Source: an uncultured Alphaproteobacteria bacterium
GTDB lineage: Bacteria; Pseudomonadota; Alphaproteobacteria; Caulobacterales; Hyphomonadaceae
NCBI GenBank assembly: GCA_903831255.1
Contig: CAIKWZ010000024.1
Location: 1-64,000, forward strand
Length of the DNA stretch: 64,000 bases
Direction of reading: 5' to 3'
Shown: positions 52,705 through 62,571 of the stretch, piece by piece
Layout: every line of letters begins with the position of its first letter
Position numbering within the stretch: position 1 is the first letter of the stretch
Notes under the pieces: generated by a model
Database searches by the model: none
Told to the model about the DNA's origin: nothing
What the model saw: only the letters and a program-made list of their open reading frames with translations
Made by a program: the position numbers and the translations under genes

Positions 52705-53283
52705 ATGAGACTTCATTCCCCGCGAATCCCGCCCCTCGATGATCGCGACTTCAGCGAGGAACAAAGTGCGATCGCTGAAACCCAGCGGGGACGGGACGGT
52801 CGGCTGCTGAACATCTTTCGAACGCTCGCACATGCGCCCGAAGCCCTTAAATCCTTCCTCGCCTGGGGCGGCTACATCCTCTCCGATCGAAACTCCCTGC
52901 CCGCCCGAGAGAGAGAAATGGCGATCCTGCGCATCGGCTATCTCTGCCGCTCCGGGTATGAGTGGACGCAGCACCATCGAATTGGCCTGCGTTGCGGACT
53001 GACCGCCGAGGAGATCGAACGGATCAAGACTGGTGCGACCGCACCCGGTTGGACCCGCGCCGAGCGCTCTCTTCTGGAAGCATGTGATGAGCTTCACACG
53101 TCCCAGTTCATCGCGGAGGCGACCTGGACAGCGCTGCTCGCCGATTACTCCTCCAGGCAGGCGATGGACCTTGTCATGACGGCGGGTCAATACACGCAGG
53201 TCTGCATGATGCTGAATACATTCGGGATCCAGCTGGATGAGGGTCAGGTCCTGGATCGGGACCTCGATCAGAGACGAGGCTGA
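52705..53283 (+). CDS. carboxymuconolactone decarboxylase/AhpD-like protein
   Basis: A 192-residue helical protein. The CMD core is at about 65-125: AREREMAILRIGYLCRSGYE, then WTQHHRIGLRCGLTAEEIERI. The conserved histidine of the EWxxH motif is kept. Only single cysteines surround it, so it lacks the CxxC of peroxidase-type AhpD and may act as an isomerase or decarboxylase-like protein on a hydrophobic acid. ATG at 52705 after GGAAAGG. The next gene starts one base after its stop. Confidence 0.82.
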   Translation: MRLHSPRIPPLDDRDFSEEQSAIAETQRGRDGRLLNIFRTLAHAPEALKSFLAWGGYILSDRNSLPAREREMAILRIGYLCRSGYEWTQHHRIGLRCGLTAEEIERIKTGATAPGWTRAERSLLEACDELHTSQFIAEATWTALLADYSSRQAMDLVMTAGQYTQVCMMLNTFGIQLDEGQVLDRDLDQRRG

Positions 53284-53284
53284 C

Positions 53285-54082
53285 ATGGTCGGGCGGATCG
53301 AGGGGCGCACAGCGATCATCGTCGGCGCCGGCCAGACCCCAGGTGAGACGATTGGAAACGGTCGGGCGATGGCTATGCTGTTCGCACGCGAGGGAGCGCA
53401 TGTATGGTGCGCCGACATCAACCTGGAGAGTGCGGAAGAGACCGCTCGCCTCGTGACGGAGGCCGGGGGACAGGCCTCGGCTATACAGGTCGATGTATCG
53501 CGCAGCGCCGATTGCGCCCGGCTGATCGAACAGGTGCAGGCGCGCAGCGGAACCATCGACATTCTGGTCAATAATGTCGGGATCGGAGCGAACGACGCTC
53601 CCGCGCACGCCATTGAAGAAGACGTGTTTGATCGCATCCTGGCGACCAACCTGAAATCCATGGCGATGACTATCCGTCACGCCCTTCCCCTGATGCGGGC
53701 CCAGCGGAGCGGCGCCATCCTGAACATCTCCTCGGTCGCCTCGCTTGGCGGCCATAACATGCTTGCCTATGAGGTCTCTAAGGCCGGAGTTAACAGACTG
53801 ACGCTCTCGGTGGCCCTCTCAAACGCGCGATATGGTGTGCGGTGTAACGCGATCCTCCCGGGCCTGATGGATACGCCAATGGCCATCGAGGGCCATTCCA
53901 AGGCCCGCGATGTCACTCCCGAGAGCCTTCGACAGGAACGCCATAAGCGCGTCCCGATGGGCCACATGGGGACTGGGTGGGACACTGCGAAGGCGGCGGT
54001 CTTTCTGTGCTCATCCGATGCCGAGTTCATCACCGGGGTCATGCTGCCGGTCGATGGCGGTATGTCTGCCCGAACAGGCTGA
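53285..54082 (+). CDS. short-chain dehydrogenase/reductase
   Basis: A 265-residue SDR. The nucleotide loop is longer than usual (GAGQTPGETIGNG), followed by the D-I-N of CADIN for NAD. NNVG and the active-site YEVSK are in place, and the C-terminus has the FITGVMLPVDGG strand. It begins one base after the CMD gene, so the two almost certainly work together, perhaps in acyl or aromatic catabolism. Confidence 0.9.
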   Translation: MVGRIEGRTAIIVGAGQTPGETIGNGRAMAMLFAREGAHVWCADINLESAEETARLVTEAGGQASAIQVDVSRSADCARLIEQVQARSGTIDILVNNVGIGANDAPAHAIEEDVFDRILATNLKSMAMTIRHALPLMRAQRSGAILNISSVASLGGHNMLAYEVSKAGVNRLTLSVALSNARYGVRCNAILPGLMDTPMAIEGHSKARDVTPESLRQERHKRVPMGHMGTGWDTAKAAVFLCSSDAEFITGVMLPVDGGMSARTG

Positions 54083-54142
54083 ACGCTGACTGCGACGCTT
54101 GGCCGGCTGGACGTCCGATCGCGGCTGGAGAACATCAGGGGC

Positions 54143-54571
54143 ATGACAACGGTTTCACAGCCTCCTAAGCGAGACATCTGGCTTTCCATCAGGAGAGGCT
54201 TGAGGCTCCGCTGCCCGAGTTGCGGAGAAGGCTCTTTGCTCGAGGGTTATCTCAAACCTCGAGCCGCCTGTTCCCGCTGCGGAGAGGATATGAGCGCCCT
54301 ACGCGCTGATGACGGACCCGCATGGGCCACGATCCTCCTGGTTGGCCACCTGGTTTCACCCGCCTTCGTCATTTTCGCCAGGCCTGACGCCGCCGATACG
54401 ATTGCGCCATTCCTCGTCATTGCGGGTCTGGTCCTGATCCTGACGCTCCTCATCCTTCCACGAATGAAGGGTCTCTTCATGGGCGCTATCTGGGCTTCAA
54501 GGGCCGGCGACAGCTCAGAGGCCCATGAAAAAGCCCACCCCGGAGAGACAGCCGCCGAAGGTCCCATGTGA
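54143..54571 (+). CDS. DUF983 membrane protein
   Basis: A 142-residue protein with a zinc-ribbon-like start (RCPSCGEGSL and CSRCGEDM) and two membrane helices (WATILLVGHLVSPAFVIF and PFLVIAGLVLILTLLIL). The pairs of cysteines and the position before the helices are the DUF983 pattern. In some bacteria the gene sits by cytochrome oxidase genes; not so here. It lies 60 bases after the SDR and is convergent with the RND pump. Confidence 0.85.
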   Translation: MTTVSQPPKRDIWLSIRRGLRLRCPSCGEGSLLEGYLKPRAACSRCGEDMSALRADDGPAWATILLVGHLVSPAFVIFARPDAADTIAPFLVIAGLVLILTLLILPRMKGLFMGAIWASRAGDSSEAHEKAHPGETAAEGPM

Positions 54572-54613
54572 TCGCCGGGGTCGTCCGGAACGCCGTCAGG
54601 CCTCAGGATGCCG

Positions 54614-57600
54614 TCAGAGCTCACCGCTGCGCAGAAGCTCGTCATCCTCAGGCGTACGCGGGGTCGTAAGGCGAGCGGCCTTTGGGTTCAGCCAGCGTTC
54701 GAAGTCATCGACGATCTTGTAGACGGCCGGAACCAGAACGAGCGACAGCAGGGTCGAGGAGATCAAGCCGCCTATCACCGCAACCGCCATGGGCTGACGG
54801 AAGTCGGCTCCCTCGCCGATACCCAGGGCGGTCGGCAGCATTCCCGCAGACATGGCGACCGTTGTCATCACGATCGGTCTCGCTCTCTCCCGACACGCCG
54901 CGATCAAGGCGTCCCGGGCGCCGCGGCCCTCGCGTTCCGCTTCGATTGCAAACTCCACGAGAAGAATAGAGTTCTTCGCCGCCAGCCCCAACAGCATCAG
55001 CATACCGATCAGGACGGGCATGGTCACGTCCAGCTGCGTCACGAACAAAGCGATCACCGCCCCGGAAAACGATAGCGGAAGCGCTGAGAGAATAACCACA
55101 GGCTTAAAGATCGAGCGGAACAGCAGAACGAGCACGCAATAGATGAAGGCGACCCCGGCCAGCATGGCGAAAACGATGCCGCCGAACAGCTCTCCCATCG
55201 CCTGTTCCTGTCCGATCGATGCCCGTTTGACATCCGAAGGAAGGTTCCGGATTGTCGGGGTCGCATTGATCGCGGCCGTCGCATCCCCTGCGGCGACACC
55301 AGCTGCGTAATCGGCCTGAACGGATGCTCGACGTTCCCGATCAAAACGCTGGATTTTCCCCGGTCCGGGCGCGAAGCCGATGTCGGCAACCGCTCCCAAC
55401 GTCGTCATCCCGCCATCACGCGTCGGCACGCGCAGATTCTCAAGAACTCGCAGATCCGTTCTCACTTCCTCGGGGAAGCGAACGCGAATAGGCAACCGTC
55501 GCTTGCCTTCGGAGAATTTTGCAGAATTGGCCTCTATGTCTCCTGTAGTCGCAATACGCGCCACGGCAGCGATCGCATCCGCAGACACATTCAGGCGAGC
55601 CGCCTCGGCAGGCCTCGGTCGAATGATCAGCTCAGGTCCCGGAGGCGCAGGCGACAAACGCGGATTGCTGATTTCCGGAACGGCTCGCAGATCCTGCAGG
55701 AGAGACAGCTGGGCCTTCTGGAGCGCATCTACATTCTCGCTGGAAAGGATCACGTCGACGTCCGTCGATCCCCCGCCGGGGCCCGCCTCAGACGATGCCA
55801 CCCGGATATCCGGGATCTGAAAGAGCGCAGGCTGCACCTTCTGACGGATCGCGTCTGTGGAAAGCGTCCGCTCCTCCCTGAGCACCGCTGTCGCACGGCC
55901 GCTCGCGAGATTGCCGTTCGCTCCGCTGGATCCCACAACGATGAAGACATGCTCCACATCCGGTTCAGCCAGGAGAATATCCGTCAACTCGCCCGCCGCA
56001 CGCTGCATGCTCGAGCGCGTCGTCCCTGGAGGACCCTCGAGCGAGAAATCGACATAGCCTGGATCCTCTGTCGGGATGAATCCAGCCGGCACCATCGACC
56101 CGATGGCGATCGCCCCAAAAAAGGAGACCGCGCCAAGGACAGACGCCAGCCACGGGCGATCGATGCACCAGGTGAGCGATCGCTCATAGAAGCGGGGAAG
56201 CTGGCGAGCGTCATGAAGAGATGTCGCAGGCTTCAGGAAATAGGCCGCCATGAGCGGGGTAACCAGGCGGGCGACGAGCAGCGAGAAGATGACCGCAACA
56301 GCCACCGTAATCCCGAATTCCTTGAAGAACTGACCGGAGATGCCTTTAATGAAAGACACGGGAAGGAACACGACTGCGATCGCGGCAGTCGTGGCGACCA
56401 CCGCCAATCCGATGGCGTCAGCGCCCTCCATGGCCGCCCGGAACGGGGTCGCCCCCGCCTGTGTCCTCTTCTGGATGTTCTCAATTTCAACGATGGCGTC
56501 GTCCACCAGGATGCCGATCACAAGGGTCAAACCAAGGAGCGTGACGACATTCAGACTGAAGCCCATCGTTCCGATCACGAAAAAGGTCGGGATCAGCGAC
56601 AAAGGCATGGCGGTGGCGGCGATCAGCGTTGAACGCCAGTCCCTCAGAAAGAAGAAGACCACAAGGGCTGCGAGAACCATTCCCTCGAGCAGCACATGGA
56701 CCGTCGCCTCATAATTGGCGCGTGTGTCGTCGACGATTGAGACGATCTTTGTGACCGTGACCCCGGGATTGGCCGCCAGAAGGCGATCCAGCGCCTCCTT
56801 GACCCCATCATCAACCTGAACCTCGCTCGCCTCGTCGACTTTGATCACCTGAAAGCCGACAACCGGACGACCGTCGAGACGGGCGAATCCGCGCTCCTCG
56901 CCGGAGCCGTCCCCGACATCCGCCACATCCGAAAGCCGCACATAGGCCCCGGTTCGAAGCGGAATGGTCAGATTGCGAAGCTCTTCGACTGTCGCCGTCT
57001 CGTTGACCACGCGAACCGTACTTTCCGCGCCCCCGACCTCCGCGCGGCCGCCGCCGAAATTGCGGAAGTTCTGCCGCAGCGCATCATTGATCTGCGCGGC
57101 GGTAACGCCGAGAGCCCCCATCCGAACCGGGTCCAGGGTCACGTTGATCTCGCGATTAACACCCCCGATACGAGAGACCTGACCAACGCCTGGAACTGTC
57201 TGAAGGGTCCTCGCCAGGGTGTCGTCGATGAACCACGAAAGACTGGTTGGCGACATAGACGGCGCTGAGACCGCATAGGTCACAATCGGAAGGCCCGTGA
57301 AATCGAGGGCGTCCACGCGCGGCGGCTCAATCCCAGCGGGCAGCTCGATACGAATCTGATCGATCTTGGAGCGAACCTCGTCCTTCACCTTTTCGATCGG
57401 GGTTCCGATATTAAACTGAACGAGCGTCTGAGAAACGCCGAGGCTCACGTCTGAGCTTATGGATTCCACGCTCGGAATGCCGGAGATCGCATTTTCCACC
57501 AGGCGCGTGACCTGATTCTCCATCTCCGTCGGAGCGGCGCCATCCTGGACGACCGTGACAGCGACCACCGGAAAGGCGACATTGGGAAATTGTTTGATCG

Positions 57601-57703
57601 GCAATTCGAAATAGGAAATCAGACCTGCAACGGTTGCGACCGCAAAAGCCACAACCACAGGAATAGGATTTCTGATCGCCCAGCTTGAAATCTGCAGGTT
57701 CAT
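54614..57703 (-). CDS. RND efflux pump, inner-membrane transporter
   Basis: A 1029-residue RND transporter of the HAE-1/AcrB type. The first helix (AIRNPIPVVVAFAVATVAGL) is followed by a porter domain; the TM4 proton-relay aspartates are in TLVIGILVDDAIVEIEN; the second half repeats the layout. The length is complete. It exports hydrophobic compounds with its fusion protein, whose gene overlaps it by four bases. No outer-membrane channel gene is near, so it probably uses a shared TolC-type protein. Confidence 0.94.
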   Translation of the reverse strand: MNLQISSWAIRNPIPVVVAFAVATVAGLISYFELPIKQFPNVAFPVVAVTVVQDGAAPTEMENQVTRLVENAISGIPSVESISSDVSLGVSQTLVQFNIGTPIEKVKDEVRSKIDQIRIELPAGIEPPRVDALDFTGLPIVTYAVSAPSMSPTSLSWFIDDTLARTLQTVPGVGQVSRIGGVNREINVTLDPVRMGALGVTAAQINDALRQNFRNFGGGRAEVGGAESTVRVVNETATVEELRNLTIPLRTGAYVRLSDVADVGDGSGEERGFARLDGRPVVGFQVIKVDEASEVQVDDGVKEALDRLLAANPGVTVTKIVSIVDDTRANYEATVHVLLEGMVLAALVVFFFLRDWRSTLIAATAMPLSLIPTFFVIGTMGFSLNVVTLLGLTLVIGILVDDAIVEIENIQKRTQAGATPFRAAMEGADAIGLAVVATTAAIAVVFLPVSFIKGISGQFFKEFGITVAVAVIFSLLVARLVTPLMAAYFLKPATSLHDARQLPRFYERSLTWCIDRPWLASVLGAVSFFGAIAIGSMVPAGFIPTEDPGYVDFSLEGPPGTTRSSMQRAAGELTDILLAEPDVEHVFIVVGSSGANGNLASGRATAVLREERTLSTDAIRQKVQPALFQIPDIRVASSEAGPGGGSTDVDVILSSENVDALQKAQLSLLQDLRAVPEISNPRLSPAPPGPELIIRPRPAEAARLNVSADAIAAVARIATTGDIEANSAKFSEGKRRLPIRVRFPEEVRTDLRVLENLRVPTRDGGMTTLGAVADIGFAPGPGKIQRFDRERRASVQADYAAGVAAGDATAAINATPTIRNLPSDVKRASIGQEQAMGELFGGIVFAMLAGVAFIYCVLVLLFRSIFKPVVILSALPLSFSGAVIALFVTQLDVTMPVLIGMLMLLGLAAKNSILLVEFAIEAEREGRGARDALIAACRERARPIVMTTVAMSAGMLPTALGIGEGADFRQPMAVAVIGGLISSTLLSLVLVPAVYKIVDDFERWLNPKAARLTTPRTPEDDELLRSGEL

Positions 57704-58821
57704 TGTCCTGCACCCTCGTCCGAACCGGCCTCTTCAAGAGGCATGACCACATCGCCCTCGAGTGTGAACGCCGACCCGGTCGCCAGAACCATGGCGCCGC
57801 CCTCCGGCCCATCCAGCAGCTGAATGAACTCGCCCATACGACGGCCCAGGCTGACGCCGACCTTGGAGACCTTGCCCCCCTCGCCGACGACCATCACCGA
57901 CGGCCCGCCTGCCTCATAACGAATAGCGCTCACGGGAACGGTCAGGGCGGACTGCACGACGCCTTTGAAGGTCGCTTCGGCGAACCCTCCCGGCCTGAGG
58001 TCGGCATCATAAGGCAATTCGATGCGAGCACGCCCAAGACCCGTGGCGGCCTCAAGCCGAGGGCTCACAAAACGAACCTTCCCCTCTATCGTTTTTCCGG
58101 TCGGCAACTGGACCCGGGCGACCTCCCCTATATCGATCTGCGCCAGAGAGATCCCGGGCATCTCAGCATCCAGCTCGACGAGCCCGCCGCGTGCGATACG
58201 GAAATAGGGCGTGGCGCCTCCGACGCTCGAAATATCTCCGGGCCGCAGAGAACGCTGAAGGATCTGTCCTGCAACCGGCGCTCGGAGCACCATGCGCGCT
58301 TCGCGAGCTCGCATTTCCTGCACCATCGCACTGGCCGCCAGAACGCTGGCTTCCGCGCTCATGACCTCCATCCGCCGCTGCTCGAGAAGCTCCTTGGAGA
58401 AGGCGCCCGCCGCTTCAAGGTTCTGAGCTCGATCGAACTGCGACCGCTTGAACTCCGCCGAAGCCTTTTGCTGCGCCAGAGACGCCTCCGCCTGGGCAAT
58501 TTGCGCCCTGAGCAGAGTGTCGTCCATCCGGGCGAGAGGCTGACCCTGCTTAACCCAGTCGCCTTCATCCACCAGAACCGCCTGGACGCGGTAGCCCATA
58601 AGCTCAGAACTGACCGCCGCTTCCTCCCGGACAACCAGCCTGCCGGTCGCCATCATGTCTTCTGAAACGTCCCTTATCGCGACGCGGACGACCCGCATGG
58701 TCTGCACGGCCGCCTGAGCCGCGCCCTCCCGTTCCCCGGCCGGCGCAGGCTTCTGGCCGCATGCGCTCAGGGACAGGGCGGCGAGACCGACCCCGGCGAT
58801 CGTGATCATGCGGTACGTCAT
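57700..58821 (-). CDS. RND efflux membrane-fusion protein, lipoprotein
   Basis: A 373-residue periplasmic adaptor. The leader ends in LSLSAC, a clear lipobox. A biotinyl-lipoyl-like half (ELMGYRVQAVLVDEGDWVKQGQPLARMD) and its partner (ARMVLRAPVAGQILQRSLRPGD) flank a coiled-coil hairpin (IAQAEASLAQQKASAEFKRS), and beta-barrel and membrane-proximal domains follow. I chose the ATG at 58821 before the leader. It precedes the transporter with an ATGA overlap. Confidence 0.93.
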   Translation of the reverse strand: MTYRMITIAGVGLAALSLSACGQKPAPAGEREGAAQAAVQTMRVVRVAIRDVSEDMMATGRLVVREEAAVSSELMGYRVQAVLVDEGDWVKQGQPLARMDDTLLRAQIAQAEASLAQQKASAEFKRSQFDRAQNLEAAGAFSKELLEQRRMEVMSAEASVLAASAMVQEMRAREARMVLRAPVAGQILQRSLRPGDISSVGGATPYFRIARGGLVELDAEMPGISLAQIDIGEVARVQLPTGKTIEGKVRFVSPRLEAATGLGRARIELPYDADLRPGGFAEATFKGVVQSALTVPVSAIRYEAGGPSVMVVGEGGKVSKVGVSLGRRMGEFIQLLDGPEGGAMVLATGSAFTLEGDVVMPLEEAGSDEGAGQ

Positions 58822-58952
58822 CTTGTGGTCCTCAGGCGTTTGTCTCGGGTTCGCCCGAGCGTCGCCCCACCCTTTCGGGGCGCCGCCCGGCGGCTCCCCC
58901 GCCCTGTTTCGGGTCAAGGGAGCCGGAAGTCGGGGGAGGCTCTTGTCATTAT

Positions 58953-58970
58953 GGAAACTCTGAGGTTTCC
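58953..58970. promoter_or_regulatory. candidate TetR operator upstream of the efflux operon
   Basis: GGAAAC (58953-58958) and GTTTCC (58965-58970) are inverted repeats separated by six bases, an 18-bp palindrome typical of TetR-family operators. It lies in the 221-base gap between the divergent efflux operon and the TetR gene, about 130 bases from the first and 70 from the second. Confidence 0.5.
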
Positions 58971-59042
58971 TTACCGCGATCGGTGTCGCGTGAAAACATG
59001 GCGATGTCGTTAAGTCGTTCAAATTAATGTGCTGGATACGTC

Positions 59043-59699
59043 TTGGATCGCCACGAGGATCACATATCCCCCCCCACACTCCGGGAGCGCATCCTGACGG
59101 CCGCGCGGCGCGTCTTTCTCGACGGCCCCCCCGAGCAGGCGACCATGGACGCCGTCGCGCAGGCGGCCGGAATGTCGAAGAAGACCATCTACCGGGAGTT
59201 TCGCAGCCAGTTCGAGCTCCTTGCCTGCCTGCTGGAGGATAAGGTCGCAGATCTTTCCGCTCTCCCGCGCCCCGAAACGACGGACGATCTGCCCGATCAG
59301 CTGCTTTCCCTTCTGTTGCGTTTCGCCAGCCACATGACCTCTCCACGTTCGATAGGGCTGATCCGGCTGATGGTCGCCGAAGCCCGCCGATATCCCGACC
59401 TTGCGAGCCGCCACCCATCGCGAGGCCGGGCAGCGCCGATCATCGCCGACTGGCTCTCGCACCCGGCAGTCCAGGAGCGCTACGACATCGACGATCCGAT
59501 GGAGGCAGCCGCCATGCTCGTGGGCATGGTGACCCAGGATGCAGCGGTTCGGCTGCTGATCCGGGGGGAAGACCCTCTTCCAACAGGGGTCATCGAAGCG
59601 CGCGTGCGAAAGGCGGTATCGATTTTTCTCAAAGGGTGCCTTCGCGAAAAGGCTCACAGCGTCGTTGAAAGCACAAAAAGTTGTTCGGCTGAGAGGTAA
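59043..59699 (+). CDS. TetR-family transcriptional regulator
   Basis: A 218-residue regulator. The helix-turn-helix is at about residues 12-58 (RERILTAARRVFLDG, TMDAVAQAAGMSKKTIYREF). The ligand domain is unlike others I know. The only start in this frame that keeps the first helix is the TTG at 59043; an in-frame TAA at 59025-59027 rules out anything earlier, and no strong ribosome site precedes it, so it may be poorly translated or nearly leaderless. It probably represses the divergent RND pump. Confidence 0.88.
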   Translation: MDRHEDHISPPTLRERILTAARRVFLDGPPEQATMDAVAQAAGMSKKTIYREFRSQFELLACLLEDKVADLSALPRPETTDDLPDQLLSLLLRFASHMTSPRSIGLIRLMVAEARRYPDLASRHPSRGRAAPIIADWLSHPAVQERYDIDDPMEAAAMLVGMVTQDAAVRLLIRGEDPLPTGVIEARVRKAVSIFLKGCLREKAHSVVESTKSCSAER

Positions 59700-59821
59700 G
59701 CCGTTTTGCTGGCCGGGCTCCGGACGAACGTCCGAAAGAGCCGATTGAGGCTTTGCACCGAATGATGAGCGGGCATAAACATCCCAACGCTCCCAAGGCG
59801 CTCGCACTGCAGGTGTCGTCC

Positions 59822-60883
59822 ATGTCGGCAATCTCCGTTCTTCCCGTGATCATGTCCGGCGGCTCAGGAACACGCCTCTGGCCGCTGTCCACCTCCGACC
59901 GACCCAAGCAGTTCCACGCCCTCGGCGCTCAACGGACCATGATTCAGGAAACGGCCCTGCGGCTGGCGTCAGCCGAGACGGGCCTCAATGTTCTCGGTCC
60001 CGCCATTATCGGCAATATCCGGCACGCAGACCTGATTGCCTCCCAGCTTGCCGAGGTCGGCATTTCACCCACCTTCACAGCCCTGGAGCCCGTCGGACGC
60101 AACACAGCCGCCACTGCCGCCGCCGCTGCGCAGCTCGCTCTCGAGTACGCTCCGGGGGCTCTGGTTCTTCTGATGCCAGCCGACCATGTGGTGTCCAATC
60201 CTGCAGCGTTCCTGCGCGCCATATCCGTCAGCGCAGAGACAGCGAAAAGCCGAATCGTCACCTTCGGCATGCGCCCCACCGGACCAGAGACAGGATACGG
60301 CTACATCAAACAGGGACGGGACCTGGCGGACGGCGTCCATGAGGTCGCGGCATTCCGGGAAAAGCCCGTCAAGGAGGTCGCGGAGACCTACCTTCAGGAA
60401 GGCGGCTATAGCTGGAATTCAGGCGTCTTCTTCTTTGATCCGACCGTGATGCTGAATGAGTTCTCCCTCACCTCGCCTGACATCCGTGATCGGACGCTTG
60501 ATGCGCTCAGACAGGGGGTGCGTCATGACCGAACGCTCCTCATCGACGCTCAGATCTTTGCGACCGTGCGTTCCGCGCCGATCGATATTGCGGTCATGGA
60601 GCCGACCCAACGAGCTGCGGTGACGCCCTGCGACATCGGATGGGCTGACGTCGGATCATGGTCGGAACTCTGGCGCCTGTCGGAACAGGACGCCTCAGGA
60701 AATGTGACGATCGGACCGTCATTAATTGTCGACGGATCCGACAATCTCGTCCGCTCTGAGGGAATTCATGTGTCCATCGCGGGCGTCAGCGGCCTTGTAG
60801 TCGTCGCGACGAAGGACGGGATCCTTATCATTCCGAAAGAGCGGGCCCAGGACGTCGGAAAACTTATCCCCGGCAGAAAGTGA
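59822..60883 (+). CDS. mannose-1-phosphate guanylyltransferase
   Basis: A 353-residue nucleotidyltransferase that makes GDP-mannose from mannose-1-phosphate and GTP. The N-terminal VIMSGGSGTRLWPLS is the pyrophosphorylase loop, followed by RPKQFHAL, and the substrate motif is AAFREKPVKEV. The C-terminal isomerase domain of the bifunctional (ManC/AlgA) form is absent. I chose the ATG at 59822. GDP-mannose feeds surface polysaccharide synthesis; no other such gene is close. Confidence 0.9.
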   Translation: MSAISVLPVIMSGGSGTRLWPLSTSDRPKQFHALGAQRTMIQETALRLASAETGLNVLGPAIIGNIRHADLIASQLAEVGISPTFTALEPVGRNTAATAAAAAQLALEYAPGALVLLMPADHVVSNPAAFLRAISVSAETAKSRIVTFGMRPTGPETGYGYIKQGRDLADGVHEVAAFREKPVKEVAETYLQEGGYSWNSGVFFFDPTVMLNEFSLTSPDIRDRTLDALRQGVRHDRTLLIDAQIFATVRSAPIDIAVMEPTQRAAVTPCDIGWADVGSWSELWRLSEQDASGNVTIGPSLIVDGSDNLVRSEGIHVSIAGVSGLVVVATKDGILIIPKERAQDVGKLIPGRK

Positions 60884-60963
60884 CCGGCCAGGCCCCTGCG
60901 GTCTGGTTCAGACTATTCCTGTACGCCTGACGAGAAGGCGCGCGTCGCTTCCATACGGCCGCA

Positions 60964-62571
60964 TCACTCGCCCTCACTCAGACCCGTATCGAACATCGCC
61001 CTTGCACTCGCATAATCAGGCTTACCGTTCGGCGCCCTCGGAACATGCTCCAGAAACATGATTTGACGCGGCGCCTTGTAGTGGGCCAGACGCCCCCTGA
61101 CGTGCTCAACCAACTCCGCTTCGGACAGGCTCAGTCCAGCCACGGCTTCCACGACGGCCGAGATGGACTGACCAAACCGCGGATCCGGCCGCCCAAAGAC
61201 GAGCGCGTCAACCACTCCGGGATGCGTCTTGAGAGCTTCCTCAACTTCTTCCGGATAGATCTTCTCACCGCCCGAGTTTATGCAGTGGCTGCCTCGACCA
61301 AGAAGCCTGATGCGTCCATCCGCCTCCACGGTTGCGTGATCGCCCGACAGAAGATGGCGAACGCCATTAATCGTCACGTAGGTGCGTGCGGTCTTCTCGG
61401 GGTCCTTATAATACCCCAGCGGCAGATTTCCCCATTTCGCTATCAGGCCGACTTCGCCTGAACCCGGGGTGACTGGCGTGAAATCACTCTCTCTCACTAC
61501 AAGCGTGTTGGGCGCATCAAATCTCGCCTCCTCGGCCCGGGCGCCGCGGACTGTCACCGAAGCGCCAAGACCGGTTCCTTCAGAGGAACCAAAGCTGTCG
61601 AACAGCTGCGCGTCAGGCATGAAATCCAGCAATCCCTCCTTGACCTCCGGACTCCACATCATGCCGCTCGAAGTGACCACGAGGCACGAGGAAACGTCAT
61701 AGCGGCCGCCTCCGGAGCGGAGCTCTTCCAGAAGAGGCTTGCCGAAGGCGTCTCCTACGATCGCCAGTCCTCCACATCGCCATCGGGTCATGGCCTCAAG
61801 CACGCGCGGAGGCTCAAACCGCGGGGCTCGGGTCAGGACGACAGGCGCCGCCTTGCTCATCGCGCTTACCGCCGTAAACAGTCCCGTCCCATGCATGAGA
61901 GGCGGGGCAATGAATACGGGCAGACGTCCCTCACCCGTCCGGATCTGATCCTGCAGGGCCGAAAGGTTCGCGGGAGGCTCAAGTCCCAGACGAATGGCGC
62001 GACCGGCTGCAAGAACCTCCCACCACACCTCGCTGGGCCACATCACGCCCTTCGGCAAGCCAGTCGTCCCACCCGTGTAAAGCAGGAACATGTCCTGGGG
62101 CGACCGGATCATTTCGAGGGATCGTCCATCTCCGGCGACCAGATCGTCCATAGAGACGAAATCATCCAGCTTCCCGCCAGACGAAATCCACACCTTCACT
62201 CCGACCAGACGAGACCGAAGGGTCCGCACGATATCGACGAACTCAACATCGAAGACGACGGCCTCTGCGTCGCTGTTTGTCAGCAGATACTCCAGCTCCG
62301 CAGGTCCGTAGCGATAGTTGACATTCACCGGAGCGATCCGGCCCTTGAAGGCCCCAATGAACGCGGTCATGTAATCGGGACTATTACGCATGTACTGCGC
62401 AAGCTTGGATCCGGGCACCAGTCCTGCATCGTGAAGGGCGCGCGCAAATGAATTGGTCCGCCTGGTGAACTCGCCCCAGGACAGGATGTCCTCGTCGCAG
62501 ATTATGGCAGGGTCTTCGGGACGGACAGCCTGTGCCACGGCATCGAACACATCGCCGAAACTCATCGTCAT
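60964..62571 (-). CDS. acyl-CoA synthetase (AMP-binding)
   Basis: A 535-residue ATP-dependent ligase. The phosphate loop LLYTGGTTGLPKGV, the A5-like SFGSSEGTG, the hinge SGDHATVEADGRIRLLGRG, and the catalytic lysine region PNGKPDY near the C-terminus are all present. It activates a carboxylic acid as AMP ester then CoA thioester; a medium/long or steroid-side-chain acid is plausible from the FadD3-like form, but not shown. ATG at 62571. Confidence 0.92.
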   Translation of the reverse strand: MTMSFGDVFDAVAQAVRPEDPAIICDEDILSWGEFTRRTNSFARALHDAGLVPGSKLAQYMRNSPDYMTAFIGAFKGRIAPVNVNYRYGPAELEYLLTNSDAEAVVFDVEFVDIVRTLRSRLVGVKVWISSGGKLDDFVSMDDLVAGDGRSLEMIRSPQDMFLLYTGGTTGLPKGVMWPSEVWWEVLAAGRAIRLGLEPPANLSALQDQIRTGEGRLPVFIAPPLMHGTGLFTAVSAMSKAAPVVLTRAPRFEPPRVLEAMTRWRCGGLAIVGDAFGKPLLEELRSGGGRYDVSSCLVVTSSGMMWSPEVKEGLLDFMPDAQLFDSFGSSEGTGLGASVTVRGARAEEARFDAPNTLVVRESDFTPVTPGSGEVGLIAKWGNLPLGYYKDPEKTARTYVTINGVRHLLSGDHATVEADGRIRLLGRGSHCINSGGEKIYPEEVEEALKTHPGVVDALVFGRPDPRFGQSISAVVEAVAGLSLSEAELVEHVRGRLAHYKAPRQIMFLEHVPRAPNGKPDYASARAMFDTGLSEGE

